Origin: JANXSF01 sp031394025
GTDB lineage: Bacteria > Acidobacteriota > Terriglobia > Bryobacterales > Bryobacteraceae
DNA length: 7,468 nt
Direction: 5' to 3'
Assembly (NCBI GenBank): GCA_031394025.1
Contig: JANMWO010000481.1
Coordinates: forward strand, 1 to 7,468
Below are positions 6,641 through 7,468 of the stretch, in pieces. Under the pieces are notes generated by a model. That model did not search any database. It saw nothing but the letters and a program-made list of their open reading frames with translations, and was not told the DNA's origin. How positions within the stretch are numbered: the first letter of the stretch is position 1; every line of letters starts with the position of its first letter. Both the position numbers and the translations under genes were made by a program.

Positions 6641-6688
6641 TCTTCCGACCCAGTTCTTCCCAGTTCTTCCGGCTGACCCAGTTCTTCC
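6637..6688. repeat. Tandem (GAC)CCAGTTCTTCC array at the right edge of the MITE-like element
   Basis: CAGTTCTTCC occurs four times: 6637-6646, 6651-6660, 6661-6670 and 6679-6688. Copies 1 and 4 are preceded by GCTGAC, copy 2 by GAC, and copy 3 follows directly as a partial unit. The element-end bases (GCTGACCCAGT) are part of the unit, but the TTCTTCC flank differs from the flank in the left array. Confidence 0.85.
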
Positions 6689-6764
6689 ATGTGGAACGGT
6701 GACCGCCATCGAAGTGATGATGTGAATGGCGCGGCTTGGCGGAACGAGAATCCTTGACGCCAAC

Positions 6765-6793
6765 TTGCAATTTCGCAACATTGCGAATAGACT
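6765..6793 (+). promoter_or_regulatory. Candidate promoter of the toxin-antitoxin operon, nearly leaderless
   Basis: TTGCAA (6765-6770) and TAGACT (6788-6793) are separated by exactly 17 bases. Transcription would begin around 6800, one or two bases before GTG 6802. The GTG has only a weak GAG (6794-6796) ahead of it, so a leaderless or nearly leaderless mRNA is plausible. An alternative -35, TTGACG at 6754-6759, has no good -10 at 17-18 bases. Predicted from sequence only. Confidence 0.45.
6772..6787. promoter_or_regulatory. Palindromic operator candidate for the toxin-antitoxin operon
   Basis: TTCGCAA-CA-TTGCGAA is a perfect inverted repeat with 7-bp arms, ending 14 bp before the toxin GTG. 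It fills the spacer of the candidate promoter at 6765-6793. A related half-site, TTGCAA, lies at 6765-6770. HigA-type antitoxins are known to bind palindromes in their own promoter through their helix-turn-helix; that this one does so is inferred. Confidence 0.6.
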
Positions 6794-6801
6794 GAGATCG
6801 A

Positions 6802-7170
6802 GTGCCTAAGGCCAGAGTCGCCCTCTACCGGGAGGAAAACGGATCATGCCCGTTCGTGGAGTGGTTCGACAAGTTACCGGCGAAGGTACAGGACAAGTGC
6901 TACCTCCGGTTGGAGCGATTGCGCGAGATGGGCCACGAATTGCGTCGGCCCGAAGCGGACTTCCTGTGCGACGGGATCTACGAACTGCGCGTCAGCCTGG
7001 GAGGCGTTCACCACCGGATCCTGTACTTCTTTCACGGCGCGATTGCGGCCGTCGTCTCTCACGGTCTGGTGAAAGAGCGGGTGGACTTGCCGAAGGAGAT
7101 CGATCACGCCGTCGAGCGCAAGAAGCGGTTTGAGACGAATCCGGCGAAGCACACTTATAAGGAGGCTTGA
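6802..7170 (+). CDS. higB: HigB/RelE-superfamily toxin (phage Gp49-like)
   Basis: A 122-residue protein from GTG 6802. The order is that of Gp49-like/HigB toxins: VALYREENGSCPFVEWFDKL (6-25), helices with LRLERLREMGHELRRP (35-50), then the beta sheet LCDGIYELRVSLGGVHHRIL (55-74), YFFHGAIAAVVSHGLVKE, and a C-terminal helix ending ERKKRFETNPAKHTYKEA. In this family the toxin is a ribosome-dependent mRNA interferase, with basic and tyrosine residues of the sheet (here around R63, R72, Y75) as likely active positions. It is the first gene of a toxin-first pair; its stop lies 2 bp before the antitoxin start. A full-length, uninterrupted frame suggests it is functional. Target specificity cannot be read from sequence. 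Confidence 0.92.
   Translation: MPKARVALYREENGSCPFVEWFDKLPAKVQDKCYLRLERLREMGHELRRPEADFLCDGIYELRVSLGGVHHRILYFFHGAIAAVVSHGLVKERVDLPKEIDHAVERKKRFETNPAKHTYKEA
7159..7165 (+). promoter_or_regulatory. Strong ribosome binding site for the antitoxin, inside the toxin gene
   Basis: AAGGAGG is a near-perfect Shine-Dalgarno, 7 bases before TTG 7173. It lies in the last codons of the toxin. The contrast with the poor site of the toxin would favour antitoxin translation, as expected for a toxin-first operon. It also supports the rare TTG start. Confidence 0.85.
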
Positions 7171-7172
7171 CC

Positions 7173-7468
7173 TTGCCAGTTAACAAAGCAAAGACGTTGA
7201 AACCGACTCGCGATGCGGTGGAGATCCTTCACCGCCGGGTCTACGAAGGCAAACCAGCCCGGCTGAAGAACCTGGAAGAGGCGCGAGCGAACGAAGAGAT
7301 CGCCCGCAAAATCCACGAACTGAGGGCAGCGGCGGCCCTCACCCAAACTCAGCTTGCCAGGCTCATCGGCACCACGGCATCGGTCATCTGCCGCCTTGAG
7401 GATGCCGACTACGAAGGCCACTCGCTGGCAATGTTGCGCAGGATCGCGGGCGCGTTGAATCAGCGGGT
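7173..7468 (+). CDS. higA: HigA-type antitoxin, XRE-family helix-turn-helix, cut by window edge
   Basis: Ninety-eight codons are present from TTG 7173, with no stop before the window end. The first part (about 1-45, MPVNKAKTLKPTRDAVEILH onward) is charged and helical and probably wraps the toxin. Residues about 48-80 form the XRE helix-turn-helix: ELRAAAALTQTQLARLIGTT then SVICRLEDADYEG. The motif SLAMLRRIAGALN follows, as in antitoxins paired with Gp49-like toxins. Its role, from the family: neutralise the toxin and repress the shared promoter; the palindrome at 6772-6787 is the natural candidate site. It follows the toxin by 2 bp, so translation is probably coupled. Only a short C-terminal strand should be missing. 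Confidence 0.92.
   Translation, partial: MPVNKAKTLKPTRDAVEILHRRVYEGKPARLKNLEEARANEEIARKIHELRAAAALTQTQLARLIGTTASVICRLEDADYEGHSLAMLRRIAGALNQR

Noticed and set aside
6251..6770. Small open frames (99 codons plus strand; 81 codons minus strand with KNWVSRKNWEELGRKNWV)
   Set aside because: Both read through the element arms and tandem arrays; their repeats reflect the DNA repeats, and no signal of selection as protein is visible.

Overview
The window looks like a piece of an Acidobacteriota chromosome, probably close to Solibacter/Bryobacter. This is inferred from gene style: a membrane protein with a winged-helix-like N-terminus plus TolB-like and TPR regions, secreted TPR proteins, a SRPBCC-like exported protein, and mobile short repeats. 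It was not tested by a search. No rRNA, tRNA or CRISPR array was seen.

Layout. Positions 1-215 (minus) hold the N-terminal part of a REP-associated tyrosine transposase (RAYT, Y1/HUH family), cut by the window edge. Positions 216-619 have no intact gene. They carry a cluster of GTCTCTGTCCCCCACGAA repeats just upstream of the transposase and what looks like the broken tail of a PEP-CTERM protein. Positions 620-5313 (plus) hold four genes: a CadC/ToxR-like membrane protein with TolB-like and TPR parts, two exported TPR proteins that share a C-terminal signature, and a small lipoprotein with an NTF2-like look. Facing them on the minus strand (5393-6250) is an exported SRPBCC-like protein whose apparent start codon lies in a tandem repeat.

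Positions 6230-6688 hold a gene-free element of about 355 bp with bipartite inverted ends. Each side is flanked by its own short tandem array. Positions 6802-7468 (plus) are a HigBA-type toxin-antitoxin operon, toxin first, with the antitoxin cut by the window edge. A 16-bp palindrome fills the spacer of a candidate promoter that would give a nearly leaderless toxin mRNA.

How it fits together: the middle block is an envelope-directed set of one possible one-component regulator and three exported proteins, most likely in several transcription units because the gaps are 91-257 bp. Both sides are accessory DNA. The most unusual feature is that two unrelated repeat systems show the same architecture: a mobile-repeat end plus a few flanking bases multiplied in tandem, including partial units.
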